From a virus: a stretch of 24,391 bases of DNA. The stretch is taken from positions 1 to 24,391 of the IMG/VR virus record IMGVR_UViG_3300031999_003076; one strand, 5' to 3'. This document shows positions 14,875 through 23,150 of the stretch, in pieces. Positions within the stretch are counted from its first letter, which is position 1. Each line of letters begins with the position of its first letter. The notes beneath the pieces are model-generated. The model saw only the letters and a program-made list of their open reading frames with translations. It had not been told where the DNA came from and did no database searches. A program made the translations under genes and the position numbers.

Positions 14875-15819
14875 ATGGCTAAAGTAGTATGGCATAAGGT
14901 GGATACGAGACTAACCGGATTAAAGACTGTTGAAGTGGATGCGGCAGAAGTGCTAAAGACTGATTGGGATAAGCAAACAGGTATAGCAGTAATAGACAAA
15001 GAGGATGTTGAGATACCTGTCGATATGGGAAGATTTTTTAGCCCTCTTGGTCGTTATGGTCAAACGCTCATGAATGTAGATGCGAGGGAAGAGCTACGTG
15101 ACTCTTTGGCTGTGTATTGGTCCCACGAAGGAAAGCCTAAGATATTCGCTGATGCTCTTTGCTCTGAGACAGAAAGTATATACCTTCGTAGTAAGTTCGT
15201 TAAGGCTAAGACGGTTGATAGAATGATTGACGTAAATAGAGTAATAAGTGATGTAAATGAATCTGTTGAGTATGACCGGGTAGTTATAGGTAGCGATGAG
15301 AATACTCTTGAGGTTCAGTTTTTAAGTTCGGCAAATAGGGTAGAGGTTAAAGCTGGAGACTTCGTTGATGCTGGCTTATTCGTTACCTTTAACGGTAGAG
15401 TAAGGGTAGCAGCAGGAATCAATCGCTTAATTTGTACGAATGGGATGATACGGAGACTGGATGTATGGAAAGGGACAGATTTTAAGTTTGGTGCGGACTT
15501 CATTAAAAGAGGCGTAGAGCTAGCACAATGGTTCACCACGCAGCAAGATAGAAAAGTTGAGAGCATACGTGAGCTTAGTGTGGTTATGCGGGATTATCCT
15601 GGCAAAATTGAACGACTTTTTTGGCGCGGCTGGAGTGAGAAATGTGACCTTGGCGAGCTAACTTGGGCAGATGTGCTTAACGATGTAACAAATGTAGCTA
15701 ATCGGTCGCTTGGTAGTTTTAGATATAAGATGTTAAGCACTCCGGTGGCAATGGAGATATTGGATAAGGAAGATTGTCGCTGCCCAGTTTGTAGTGCAGG
15801 CGTAGGAGGAAATGTTTAG
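14875..15819 (+). CDS. DUF932-like phage protein
   Basis: The 314-residue protein resembles phage DUF932 proteins in length and in the element RLICTNGMIR in its second half, typical of that family; several Arg/Lys-rich strands precede it. The C-terminus ends with C-x-C-P-x-C (near residues 304-308), a possible metal site. DUF932 proteins are common in phages and plasmids, with no settled biochemical role. AAGGAGG at 14861-14867 sets the start, and a promoter-like element lies just upstream, so this gene begins a new transcription unit. Confidence 0.6.
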   Translation: MAKVVWHKVDTRLTGLKTVEVDAAEVLKTDWDKQTGIAVIDKEDVEIPVDMGRFFSPLGRYGQTLMNVDAREELRDSLAVYWSHEGKPKIFADALCSETESIYLRSKFVKAKTVDRMIDVNRVISDVNESVEYDRVVIGSDENTLEVQFLSSANRVEVKAGDFVDAGLFVTFNGRVRVAAGINRLICTNGMIRRLDVWKGTDFKFGADFIKRGVELAQWFTTQQDRKVESIRELSVVMRDYPGKIERLFWRGWSEKCDLGELTWADVLNDVTNVANRSLGSFRYKMLSTPVAMEILDKEDCRCPVCSAGVGGNV

Positions 15820-15820
15820 T

Positions 15821-16309
15821 ATGAGATGTAGGTACTGTGGAAGGGAAGTAACAAGTGGTAAGAAGTATTGTCGTGGACATAATCCGGCTAGTCACACTTA
15901 TAGGAATACGAAAGAAGGAAATAGAAAGATAAGTCTTTGGAATACTGGTCGACCATGTTCAGAAGAAAAATTAAGAAAAATGAGGGAAAATAATCCTACG
16001 TTGAGGGCTATAGGCAGTACACAGAAAGTTGGCGGGTATACGCAGATTAAAATTAGGATTGGTGAGAAAAATTTTTGGGTATATGAGCAGCGTTTGATAG
16101 TAGAACAGCACCTTGGAAGAAAGTTGCGGCGCGGAGAAGTTGTACACCATATCAATGAAGATAGAGCAGACAATTGTGTAGAAAATTTAATGGTCTTTAG
16201 TAGCAATGGCGCGCATTTAAAATATCATGCGGACCCATTGAGGGTTAGAATAGATGAGATTATTTTTAATGGAGGGGAATTAAATGGTAACTTTGCTAAT
16301 AGATGTTGA
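15821..16309 (+). CDS. HNH endonuclease with N-terminal zinc knuckle
   Basis: The protein has a CRYCG knuckle at its N-terminus with a later C and H (KYCRGH), then an HNH_3-type nuclease motif: VVHHINEDRADN followed by ENL and a terminal HLKYH. These are features of free-standing HNH homing endonucleases of phages. Start is uncertain: ATG 15812 is only 2 bases after AGGAGG (15804-15809) and ATG 15821 is 11 bases after; 162 residues result from the latter. The 3' end overlaps the next gene by 26 bases. It is probably a selfish insertion between two unrelated genes. Confidence 0.88.
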   Translation: MRCRYCGREVTSGKKYCRGHNPASHTYRNTKEGNRKISLWNTGRPCSEEKLRKMRENNPTLRAIGSTQKVGGYTQIKIRIGEKNFWVYEQRLIVEQHLGRKLRRGEVVHHINEDRADNCVENLMVFSSNGAHLKYHADPLRVRIDEIIFNGGELNGNFANRC

Positions 16310-17090
16310 TAATGTTATTCGTGCGCTTGATGTCTCAGTCTGGGGTAAATATAATGAGGTATGGGTAAAAGACGTTGATGGAGTACCATTTAGGGAGTTT
16401 ATCGAGAAGGACTTAGAGAAGTATCTCGTTAATGCCCCCGAGACAGAGTATTGTCAGACATTGAAAGATTGGGATGCTCTTGTTGGCATAAGTAACGTTA
16501 CATTTTTGACTAGTCAGCCGGTGACGTGGAGGCCGTATACTGAACGTTGGATTAAGGCTAGATTTCCGAATGCTAAGATTGTTTTTACCGACACGCCTGA
16601 GGATAAGATTGAGATACTCAATATGCTTAGACTCGCAGGAGCACCTGCAACGCTAATAGAAGATTACCCTAAGTTTAAGAGCTATCAAGGCATTACGCTT
16701 ATTGATAGGGCTTACAATAGAGAAATAAAAGCTGATACAAGAATAAAAGACCCGTTTCAGCTACTGCAAGTACTAATTCAGGCTTATGTGTATGGAATAA
16801 GAAATGCCGCAAAACTTTGCCATGCCATAGCGAAAAAGAAAGGTTGGTGGGATGATAAGCGTAGTGAGGGAGAAGCTATAGCGTTAATGCACTCAGAATT
16901 GTCTGAGGCACTTGAAGCAATGAGGGCGAAAGAAAGAAGTGAGAATGCTATTATAGAGGAATTGGTTGATACTTGTGTACGTGTGTTTGACTATTGTGAC
17001 GGCAAGTATCCTGATAGATTTGAGAATGGCTTTATAGCAAAGCTAGCTATCAATTTGGACAGACCATATAGACATGACAAAAGGTTTTAA
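16284..17090 (+). CDS. HAD-type nucleotidase fused to MazG-like nucleotide pyrophosphohydrolase
   Basis: The 268-residue protein has two enzymes. Residues 1-150 are HAD-like: DVDNV at 7-11 (motif I), FLTSQP (motif II), EDKIE (motif III Lys) and LIEDYP (motif IV acids), like deoxynucleotide 5'-nucleotidases. Residues 175-268 are an all-alpha MazG-type NTP pyrophosphatase with the metal-binding pattern HSELSEALEAMR and EELVDTCVRVFDY. Together they could degrade dNTPs to dNMPs and then to nucleosides, shaping the nucleotide pool. GGAGGGGAA before ATG 16284 is strong although the gene starts inside the HNH frame. Functions are read from motifs; the nucleotide specificity is unknown. Confidence 0.82.
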   Translation: MVTLLIDVDNVIRALDVSVWGKYNEVWVKDVDGVPFREFIEKDLEKYLVNAPETEYCQTLKDWDALVGISNVTFLTSQPVTWRPYTERWIKARFPNAKIVFTDTPEDKIEILNMLRLAGAPATLIEDYPKFKSYQGITLIDRAYNREIKADTRIKDPFQLLQVLIQAYVYGIRNAAKLCHAIAKKKGWWDDKRSEGEAIALMHSELSEALEAMRAKERSENAIIEELVDTCVRVFDYCDGKYPDRFENGFIAKLAINLDRPYRHDKRF

Positions 17091-17100
17091 GAGGAGTACA

Positions 17101-17616
17101 ATGGAGGATAGAATATTAGCAAAGTTTGTTGTCAATGTGATTATTAAGAAGCAGAAAGCGCCTTCTATGCCTGTGTGGATGGAAGAGCTGCTTAAGCGTT
17201 ATACGATTGTTGATTCTGACAATCGTATAGTTTTGAGTATGCCGGTAGATTGGGTAGGATTGACTGATGGAACAGTACATGATATAATCAATCAATTTGG
17301 GTCGGCAGCATATATCTCATTGGCTTATATTACGAATGGAGATGAGATAGTTGTTGATTGCTCTGGTGAACGTGTAGATACTTTTAAGATGGTTGAAGGT
17401 AGTATTATAATGCAGAGGTATGTTAAGAGGGATTTACGCATAATTAAGATATTAAACAAGGAGAGGGAGGTATTTATAGTGAAAGACTATATTCTTGACC
17501 TTTCAAAGTTTGATAGCATTGTAAAGGTATTGGATTTATATTGTGTTGGTATGGAAAGTGGAATTAGGGTTGCAGATTTTTTAGCGGGGGGTCGCTTATG
17601 TCAAAAAATGTCTTAG
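17101..17616 (+). CDS. Unknown protein, 171 aa
   Basis: AGAGGAG just before ATG 17101 favours this start over ATG 17074 inside the preceding gene. The product mixes strands and helices, with no transmembrane segment, cysteine cluster or nucleotide-binding loop that I can recognise. Its last 6 codons overlap the start of the QueE-like gene at 17598. The overlap and shared orientation suggest that the two are expressed together, so it may be a partner of that protein, but this is only proximity. Confidence 0.65.
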   Translation: MEDRILAKFVVNVIIKKQKAPSMPVWMEELLKRYTIVDSDNRIVLSMPVDWVGLTDGTVHDIINQFGSAAYISLAYITNGDEIVVDCSGERVDTFKMVEGSIIMQRYVKRDLRIIKILNKEREVFIVKDYILDLSKFDSIVKVLDLYCVGMESGIRVADFLAGGRLCQKMS

Positions 17617-18233
17617 TTGTAGAGTCAATCGTTGACACTATCCGTGGTGAGTCGCCATCGTCTGGTGTGCCGTCACTTGTATTAAATGTTGACCCTGAAA
17701 GTGAGAGGGAGATTAACGCGGATGCTTTTTGCGATTTAGTAAAGGATAGCGTAGGAGAGGTTGTCACGTTCATCGGTAGGCCGTTTACTCAGCTACCTGC
17801 TTTAGCAGAGCTGGTTACGTCTTTTTATTCTTGCAAAGGAGATAAGAAGATTTTTATAGAGACATCTGGAAGAATATCGAAGGAGATGCAGCAGAGAGAG
17901 CTTATTGTTCCTATTGTATCGAAGACTACTTTGGTTATTAAGCCTCGGGTTGGCAATATAAACAGTAAGGAATACGAGTGGTTAGCTCATTATCGTTTTA
18001 GTAGCGTGTACTGGAAATTTTCGTGGCAAGGAAATGTTGAGAAGACTAACGATTTAATATCAACGTTCTTTCGCTTCTGTTTAAGCAAAGATGTCATTGA
18101 GGATGTAAGTGAGGGCAGGGTAATCCTTATCCCTAAGGATATTGACAATAAGGATGAGTGCAAGGAAGTATGGAACTATTGCTTGATGTCGCATATTAGG
18201 TACTCTGCGAGAGAATCACGACGACTATTTTGA
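17598..18233 (+). CDS. Cysteine-less QueE-like protein (probable inactive radical SAM homologue)
   Basis: This 211-residue protein follows the QueE outline but lacks the iron-sulfur site. The N-terminal EIFMGLQGEG of QueE corresponds to ESIVDTIRGES (9-19), then G-x-P and a hydrophobic strand. Where QueE has CxxxCxxC this protein has an acidic stretch without cysteines (about 31-40). VVTFIGRPFTQ (55-65) matches VVLTGGEPLLS, and IFIETSG (85-91) matches IDLETNG, at similar spacings. Later, VIKPR corresponds to ISPK. It therefore probably keeps the barrel but cannot bind the cluster. It may bind a deazaguanine or pterin, or partner the active QueE at 13321. It was matched by eye, not by alignment software. 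Confidence 0.6.
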   Translation: MSKNVLVVESIVDTIRGESPSSGVPSLVLNVDPESEREINADAFCDLVKDSVGEVVTFIGRPFTQLPALAELVTSFYSCKGDKKIFIETSGRISKEMQQRELIVPIVSKTTLVIKPRVGNINSKEYEWLAHYRFSSVYWKFSWQGNVEKTNDLISTFFRFCLSKDVIEDVSEGRVILIPKDIDNKDECKEVWNYCLMSHIRYSARESRRLF

Positions 18234-18262
18234 TAGAGAAAAAAATTTGATGGGAGAAGACA

Positions 18263-18586
18263 ATGAACTTTTTAACCGTTAAATCGTCGAATGTACACTC
18301 AGTTGGGTACGATGAGAAGAACGCTGTTCTTGAGATACGCTTTCATAGCGGTGGGCACTATCGCTACGATGATGTGAAAAGGGAAGTGTTTGATAAAATT
18401 GGAACTGTGGAGTCTGTAGGTAAGTTTGTCAATGAGAGCGTGGTTAGGGGCGGGTATACGCATTTGAAGGTATCTGGCAACTGGCGGATAGCTAAAGCGA
18501 CGCCAGAAACTCCGGAAATCGGCCAGAAACCTACTGCGCAACCCGGTGAAGCGGCTAATCCGACCTCTTTATCACCTAAGGAATAG
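18263..18586 (+). CDS. KTSC-domain protein
   Basis: The first 75 residues match the KTSC domain: SSNVHSVGYD, a strand LEIRFHSGGHYRYDDV, and a later SVGKFVNE and Tyr-containing end. KTSC domains occur in phage and bacterial proteins, sometimes joined to RNA- or tRNA-linked enzymes; their role is not settled. Residues 76-107 are a Pro, Thr and Ala-rich tail, probably disordered. GGGAGAAG before ATG 18263 is the ribosome binding site. Confidence 0.75.
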   Translation: MNFLTVKSSNVHSVGYDEKNAVLEIRFHSGGHYRYDDVKREVFDKIGTVESVGKFVNESVVRGGYTHLKVSGNWRIAKATPETPEIGQKPTAQPGEAANPTSLSPKE

Positions 18587-18590
18587 CGAT

Positions 18591-18606
18591 AGCCCGCGAG
18601 GCTTTT
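18591..18606 (+). terminator. Weak hairpin followed by T-run
   Basis: AGCC (18591-18594) pairs with GGCT (18600-18603) around the loop CGCGA, followed by TTT. It comes right after the KTSC gene stop. The 4-base-pair stem and three-base T-run make it at best a weak terminator, and it overlaps the start signal of the next gene. Confidence 0.2.
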
Positions 18607-18615
18607 GGAGGCTAA

Positions 18616-18798
18616 ATGAACGAGTTTGTGACGAGTGTAATATCTAGTTCAAGAGGTTTACAAGGATTAAAGAAGATGCGCAATAGGACTGGAAAGGAGC
18701 CTACGTATAAATGTAGCAACTGTAAGTGTATACGCTATTCGTCTTGCAATTGCTCATTGCCAAAAGGCAAAGAAAGAAAGGAAGAGGTTACAGAGTGA
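18616..18798 (+). CDS. Small cysteine-rich protein
   Basis: The ATG at 18616 lies 4 bases after GGAGG (18607-18611). The 60-residue protein is basic, with CSNCKC and a following CNC near residues 33-46, a probable zinc-binding knuckle, and a charged Lys/Glu tail. Its stop overlaps the GTG start of the SbcD-SbcC gene (GTGA), so the two are coupled. No family is recognised. Confidence 0.6.
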   Translation: MNEFVTSVISSSRGLQGLKKMRNRTGKEPTYKCSNCKCIRYSSCNCSLPKGKERKEEVTE

Positions 18799-21731
18799 AG
18801 ATAGGATTTATAACAGACAGCCATTTATGCAACTGGCGAGACTTTGGTGATACCGGCATTCAGCGGGGTAGGATATCACGAAGGATGCAGTCTCAGCTTA
18901 ATGTGTTAATACAGGCTTTTGATATATTTGAGAAATCAAAAGTAGATTATGTATGCCATCTTGGGGATTGGACGCACTCTGTAGGGATAACAAAGAATGA
19001 AGAATTAAATGCTTTGGTTGAATTGCTTGAAAGACAAGATTTTGATTGGACCTATGTGCATGGAAATCATGATACTGCTGTAAGAATAAAGCCTGACGAC
19101 CATAATATTATAACAAATGTAATAGAAAGATTTGCAAGGTCGACTGGGGAATTAGAGAAAGAACTGAAAATAAAGATTGTAAATTACTATGATGAAGTAG
19201 ACTATGACGAGATTAAGGGCTATGATTTAGTACTATTGCATAAGACACCTTGTGGTGCAAAGATTGGTTCATTTATATTTGAGGACGGTGTTGATTGGAA
19301 GAGGTTAGCTGATACAAATCGTTTAGTGCTATTTGGACATATTCATCAAAAGCAAGTATTGGCAAAGAATTGTATAATACTTGGTTCACCAATGCCGTTT
19401 ACGTTTGGCGATGAGGGAGAAAGAGGCATTTGGATTTTAGATACAGAAGATTTTAGTATAGAATTTCGTAAGCTAAAGTATCCTGAGTTTGTAACTGTTG
19501 AAAATCCGGATGAAGTGAAAGAAGATGGAAATTATTATCGTGTATTGAACTGTAAGGAGAAGATAAATAAGCAGAATGTAATATCGGTAAGAAAACCGGA
19601 AGTTTTCGAGGAAAGGATAAAGGCGAATACGTTTGACGGTATAGTAGGTGAATGGCTTAAGTTGAACGGTAAGGATGATGCCTATAGAGAATCGATAAAG
19701 GATTTGGTTACGGATAAGTTTCAGCTTGAGAGGAATATTTTCAAGGGAAAGATTAAGTCTGTTGTGGTGGATAACTTTGGTTCAGTAGATAGAGTAGCTT
19801 ATAAGATAGTGAATGGCTTTATTTATGTATCAGGAAGTAGCGATACAATGGATAGTAACGGAAGCGGGAAGACAAGCGTTTTCGGCGAGGCTCCGTATTG
19901 GTGCTTATTTGATGAGACTACGAAAGGTGTAAGTGGTGATTCAGTTATTCGTGATACTCCTGAGCTACAGCCTGATTGCAAAGTAGAGCTTGTGCTAGCT
20001 GATGGAGATACAGAGATAAAGATATCGAGAACAAGGAAGAAAGGCTTATTGGTTATTCGTAATGGCGAAGAACTTGTTGGAGGATTACGCCAAGCCGATA
20101 GACAGAAATATCTTGAGACATTGCTTGGTATTGATAAGACAATGTTTCTTGCATCTTGTTACTTTAGTCAGAAGAATTTGATAACACTTACAGGCTTAGG
20201 TGATGCAGAAAAAACTGGAATGATAACTGACTTACTTGGTTTCGAAGCCTATGATGATTTGTATGGTGGGGTAACGACAAAGATAAAGGTAAAAGAGAAT
20301 GAGCTGTCCGCCCTTACGCAATCAGAGGCGTTAAGATTAGAAAATGAGCTAAAGATAATTGAAAGTAGCGAAAAGTTAATGGAAAAAAGGATAGATGAAT
20401 TAAAGGATTCGTTGATTAACGTCGAGGAAAGGCTTATCACTAAAAAGAAATCGCTTAATGAGCAATTGCGGGAAGATAAGTCGCCTATAAATGTAGATGA
20501 AGTACGAAAAGAAATAGATGAATGCCTAACTACAGTAGCTAGCTTAGAGAAGGAAGAGGAAACATGCCAAGCTTGCATAGGTGAAAAGGAAGAAGGATTG
20601 AATATTGTTTATAGCGAACAGACAAAAATTGCTAATGGCTTGCACGCTGTAAAGGTGGAACGAACATCACTTGATAGGGCGGTAGAGATGCTTAGAATGC
20701 AGATAGCTAAGGTTAGTGGTGCAAAGATAGATGGACGTTGTGAGAATTGTGGAGCAGAGATAACAGAAGCAAATAAGCAAGCTTTCATTAAAGAGAAGGA
20801 AGAAGAAATAGCTAAGCATAGAAAAAGTATATCCGATTATGAGGTACAGATTAATGCTATAGAAGAAGCACTTACTCAAGTAAAGACTGCCTTTACTGAT
20901 TTGCAGAAAGTTATAGCTGAGATTAAAGAGCTTAAAGCTAAATATAGAAGAGACATTGAGGTATTTCGTAGAAAGAAAGATAATCTTACGAAAGCATTGC
21001 AGGAAGAGGAGCTTAGAAGCACTAAGATAGAACAGATAAAGAAAGAGCTTAGTGAGCAGATAGCTGAGTATTTGAAGGATATAGAAGGATACGAGATAAG
21101 CATAGTAGATGCGGTTAAGGAAAAGAAGGAACTCCAGCCTAAGAAGGAAGAGATAAAGATTGCGATAGCTGATATCACCAGGAAGGTTGCTTCATTGGCA
21201 AAAGATATAGAGCAGCTAAACTTTTGGAAGACGGCCTTTTCGTCTAAGGGAATACGTGGCTTATTGTTGGATAGGTTCTGTAATGAGATAAATGACTTTG
21301 CTAATAAGTACCTCTCGATAGTTAGTGATGGTACAATGAGTATGGTAATGACGCCCACAAAGACTTTAAAGTCCGGTGAGGAAAGAAATAAGATTGGCTT
21401 GGATATCTTTGTTGGAGATAAACTTAAAAGCTATATTCAGTTAAGCGGCGGAGAACAGAAGAGATGTGAGATATCGATATGTTTAGGGTTAAACAGATGG
21501 ATAGCGACGAGGTACAATATTCCGCATGGATTGTTTGGCATAATGGTTATTGATGAGTTATTTAGCCATATAGACGCTGGGGGCGCTGATTCTATAGCAC
21601 AGTTACTACATGAAGAAAGCGCGAATAGGTCTTTAATAGTGATTGAGCATAATGCTGGATTGGCTTCATATGCGGATTTGATACTTAGAGTTGTTAAGGA
21701 GAATGGGGTATCGAGGTTGGAGGTTGGGTGA
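18795..21731 (+). CDS. Fused SbcD-SbcC (Mre11-Rad50 / gp47-gp46) nuclease-ATPase
   Basis: The frame is open from 18726, but GTG 18795 gives the proper Mre11 N-terminus and overlaps the upstream stop; GGAAGAGG lies just before it. The 978-residue chain begins with the calcineurin-like nuclease: D8/H10, GD at 57-58, GNHD at 90-93 and GHIH at 181-184. A Rad50-like ATPase follows: Walker A SNGSGKT (354-360), a Q-loop in CYFSQKN, coiled coils, zinc hook C649-E-N-C652, signature LSGGEQ (883-888), Walker B with D920-E921, and H952. In T4 and most bacteria these are two proteins. It should process DNA ends for UvsX recombination. Confidence 0.93.
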   Translation: MKIGFITDSHLCNWRDFGDTGIQRGRISRRMQSQLNVLIQAFDIFEKSKVDYVCHLGDWTHSVGITKNEELNALVELLERQDFDWTYVHGNHDTAVRIKPDDHNIITNVIERFARSTGELEKELKIKIVNYYDEVDYDEIKGYDLVLLHKTPCGAKIGSFIFEDGVDWKRLADTNRLVLFGHIHQKQVLAKNCIILGSPMPFTFGDEGERGIWILDTEDFSIEFRKLKYPEFVTVENPDEVKEDGNYYRVLNCKEKINKQNVISVRKPEVFEERIKANTFDGIVGEWLKLNGKDDAYRESIKDLVTDKFQLERNIFKGKIKSVVVDNFGSVDRVAYKIVNGFIYVSGSSDTMDSNGSGKTSVFGEAPYWCLFDETTKGVSGDSVIRDTPELQPDCKVELVLADGDTEIKISRTRKKGLLVIRNGEELVGGLRQADRQKYLETLLGIDKTMFLASCYFSQKNLITLTGLGDAEKTGMITDLLGFEAYDDLYGGVTTKIKVKENELSALTQSEALRLENELKIIESSEKLMEKRIDELKDSLINVEERLITKKKSLNEQLREDKSPINVDEVRKEIDECLTTVASLEKEEETCQACIGEKEEGLNIVYSEQTKIANGLHAVKVERTSLDRAVEMLRMQIAKVSGAKIDGRCENCGAEITEANKQAFIKEKEEEIAKHRKSISDYEVQINAIEEALTQVKTAFTDLQKVIAEIKELKAKYRRDIEVFRRKKDNLTKALQEEELRSTKIEQIKKELSEQIAEYLKDIEGYEISIVDAVKEKKELQPKKEEIKIAIADITRKVASLAKDIEQLNFWKTAFSSKGIRGLLLDRFCNEINDFANKYLSIVSDGTMSMVMTPTKTLKSGEERNKIGLDIFVGDKLKSYIQLSGGEQKRCEISICLGLNRWIATRYNIPHGLFGIMVIDELFSHIDAGGADSIAQLLHEESANRSLIVIEHNAGLASYADLILRVVKENGVSRLEVG

Positions 21732-21775
21732 GAGACTTTATGCGTACTTTAAGAAGTGGACAAAGAGGTGAAGGG

Positions 21776-21991
21776 ATGAACCGAAAAAAGATTGAGGAAG
21801 CGATTAAGTTCCAAGAACTAGAGTTAAGAATCGCCAGTTGTGGGACGGATTGTCCGTCTTGCCAAAAAAGAAAAGACATAATCATCCTCGCCAAAAACTG
21901 TCTGCGGTTGGATGAGTTAGCCGCCAATGGTAAAATGGTTAGGCTTAATGATGTTAAAAAACTGTTGGAGATAAAGGAGGTGAGGAAATGA
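21776..21991 (+). CDS. Small unknown protein of the accessory run
   Basis: The best start is ATG 21776 after GAGGTGAAGGG; a GTG at 21728 in the same frame overlaps the SbcC stop and would add 16 residues. The 71-residue product has C22, C26 and C29 and a helical C-terminal half. Its end codes for KEVRK, whose codons AAG GAG GTG AGG form the ribosome binding site of the next gene. This is the first gene of the accessory block with that junction design. No family recognised. Confidence 0.6.
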   Translation: MNRKKIEEAIKFQELELRIASCGTDCPSCQKRKDIIILAKNCLRLDELAANGKMVRLNDVKKLLEIKEVRK

Positions 21992-22341
21992 ATAAAACGG
22001 TATCGCTTGAAACTGCGAAGTTGTTGGTAGAGAAGGGGATTGATTTATCGAAAGAAACCAAATATGGTTATGCTGAACTTTGTGCTGTTAAGATAGAGTT
22101 AATAGAAATTAAAGATATTAAAGATTATATATTTTGGCAAAACCATAAAGTTACTAATCTATTTGCCGCCCCCGACATCCCAGAGCTGTTGGCGGAGTTG
22201 AGTAATAAAGATATTTTAGATTATGTTAATCAGCAAGAGTTTTTTGACCAAACAATGGGAGAATATATAAACTTATTGCGAAATCCAGACAGACTTGCCC
22301 AAGCGTTGATATGGGTGAGGAGTAAAGCGGAGGTGAAGTGA
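21988..22341 (+). CDS. Conserved phage hypothetical protein, 117 aa
   Basis: The protein begins with SLETAKLLVEKG, an opening I associate with a widespread phage and prophage family of unknown role, followed by a Tyr-containing region, an AAPDIPELLAELS helix and a C-terminal segment with NPDRLAQALIWV. That layout (short N-terminal motif, Pro-Asp helix, Leu-Trp end) matches the family. It ends SKAEVK, the shared C-terminal sequence of this gene block, whose codons hold GGAGGTGA for the next start. The start overlaps the previous stop by 4 bases. Confidence 0.65.
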   Translation: MNKTVSLETAKLLVEKGIDLSKETKYGYAELCAVKIELIEIKDIKDYIFWQNHKVTNLFAAPDIPELLAELSNKDILDYVNQQEFFDQTMGEYINLLRNPDRLAQALIWVRSKAEVK

Positions 22342-22547
22342 TGAAGGAAAACTTTAGAACTGATTTAATTAAGTTGTTGAATAGATATTCAATTGAAAAC
22401 GAATGCGATATGCCCGATTTCTTGTTAGCTGATTTGTTAATTGGAACTATTAAAGCTATTGGGAAACCGATTAAAAAAACATTAGATTGGCACGGTTGTG
22501 ATTCAGTCTGTCATCCTAAAGTAAAAGTCAAAAGCGAGGTGAAGTAA
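22341..22547 (+). CDS. Small conserved phage protein, 68 aa
   Basis: ATG 22341 overlaps the previous stop (TGATG); the GTG one codon earlier is less likely. The sequence ENECDMPDFLLADLL resembles the EN-x3-PDF-(I/L)LA core of a common small phage protein family without known function, usually followed by a helix and a Trp, as here. Residues 50-58 have two cysteines and a His. It ends KSEVK, again using its last codons as the ribosome binding site of the next gene. Confidence 0.65.
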   Translation: MKENFRTDLIKLLNRYSIENECDMPDFLLADLLIGTIKAIGKPIKKTLDWHGCDSVCHPKVKVKSEVK

Positions 22548-22849
22548 TGAGCAAGATTGAGGGTATACTTGGAGAATTAGCAGGTGAAGCAAGTCTATGC
22601 TGGAATCCTGGACCTAAAGGAGTATTTGATTCCACTCAAGCTAGTGTTGCGGTTAATAGAGCTAAGTCTAAATTGGGTAAAATAATCCTAGTGGAAGATT
22701 TGCCGAGTGTAGCCGAAATGGCTAGAAAATTAGGGAGAATAGTGTTTGAAAAAGAAACAGGAGCGGTAATTATGCCGTATTCACAATGTAAAAGAATAGC
22801 CCAAGCAATTCACAAACTGATGATGAGTAAACCGGAGGTGAAGGGATGA
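22547..22849 (+). CDS. Conserved phage hypothetical protein, 100 aa
   Basis: The N-terminal GELAGEASLCWNP and GVFDST elements are typical of a small phage protein family recurring in early or accessory regions; its role is unknown. The rest is helical and basic. The one-base overlap TAATG links it to the gene before. It ends SKPEVKG, with the codons forming GGAGGTGAAGGG before the next ATG. Confidence 0.65.
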   Translation: MSKIEGILGELAGEASLCWNPGPKGVFDSTQASVAVNRAKSKLGKIILVEDLPSVAEMARKLGRIVFEKETGAVIMPYSQCKRIAQAIHKLMMSKPEVKG

Positions 22850-22980
22850 AAACCTGCAAAGGCTGTAAATATAGCAAAACCGTTCTCATGTATGTTTGCT
22901 CTATCCTTGGCGTAGAAGATAGACGTGTTTCAGGGATTAGGTGTAAGGGATGGAAGAAGAAAGCGAAGGTGAAGGGATGA
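22846..22980 (+). CDS. Small cysteine-rich (zinc-ribbon-like) protein, 44 aa
   Basis: ATG 22846 overlaps the previous stop (ATGA) after a GGAGGTGAAGGG site. The 44-residue product has C4-x2-C7, C18 and C33, spaced like the small CxxC phage proteins that bind one metal. It ends with a basic run (WKKKAKVKG). Its last codons again act as the next ribosome binding site, though with AAGGTGAAGGG. Confidence 0.65.
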   Translation: MKTCKGCKYSKTVLMYVCSILGVEDRRVSGIRCKGWKKKAKVKG

Positions 22981-23150
22981 AAGTATTTGACGTAGATACT
23001 GTAGGTTGGTGTATAGATGTATATTCAGTCGTTGCAGAGGATATGGCAACTGCAGAAAAGTTGTTTTTAAAAGAACATCCTACTTCTACAATAAGAAAAA
23101 TAACATTACATTCTGATTGTGTTATAGTCCAAGTTGGGGGTGAAAAATGA
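22977..23150 (+). CDS. Small unknown protein, 57 aa
   Basis: ATG 22977 overlaps the zinc-ribbon stop; an earlier in-frame ATG at 22950 would lie inside that gene and lacks a site of its own. The product begins MKVFDVDTVGWCIDVYSVVAED, then a helix ATAEKLFLKEH and a final strand pair. This beta-alpha-beta outline resembles small phage proteins of unknown role that modify or bind host proteins, but no motif fixes it. Confidence 0.6.
   Translation: MKVFDVDTVGWCIDVYSVVAEDMATAEKLFLKEHPTSTIRKITLHSDCVIVQVGGEK

Noticed and set aside
18726-18794. Upstream ATG start for the SbcD-SbcC protein
   Set aside because: It lies inside the small cysteine-rich gene and would add 23 non-homologous residues before the first nuclease strand; GTG 18795 fits better.
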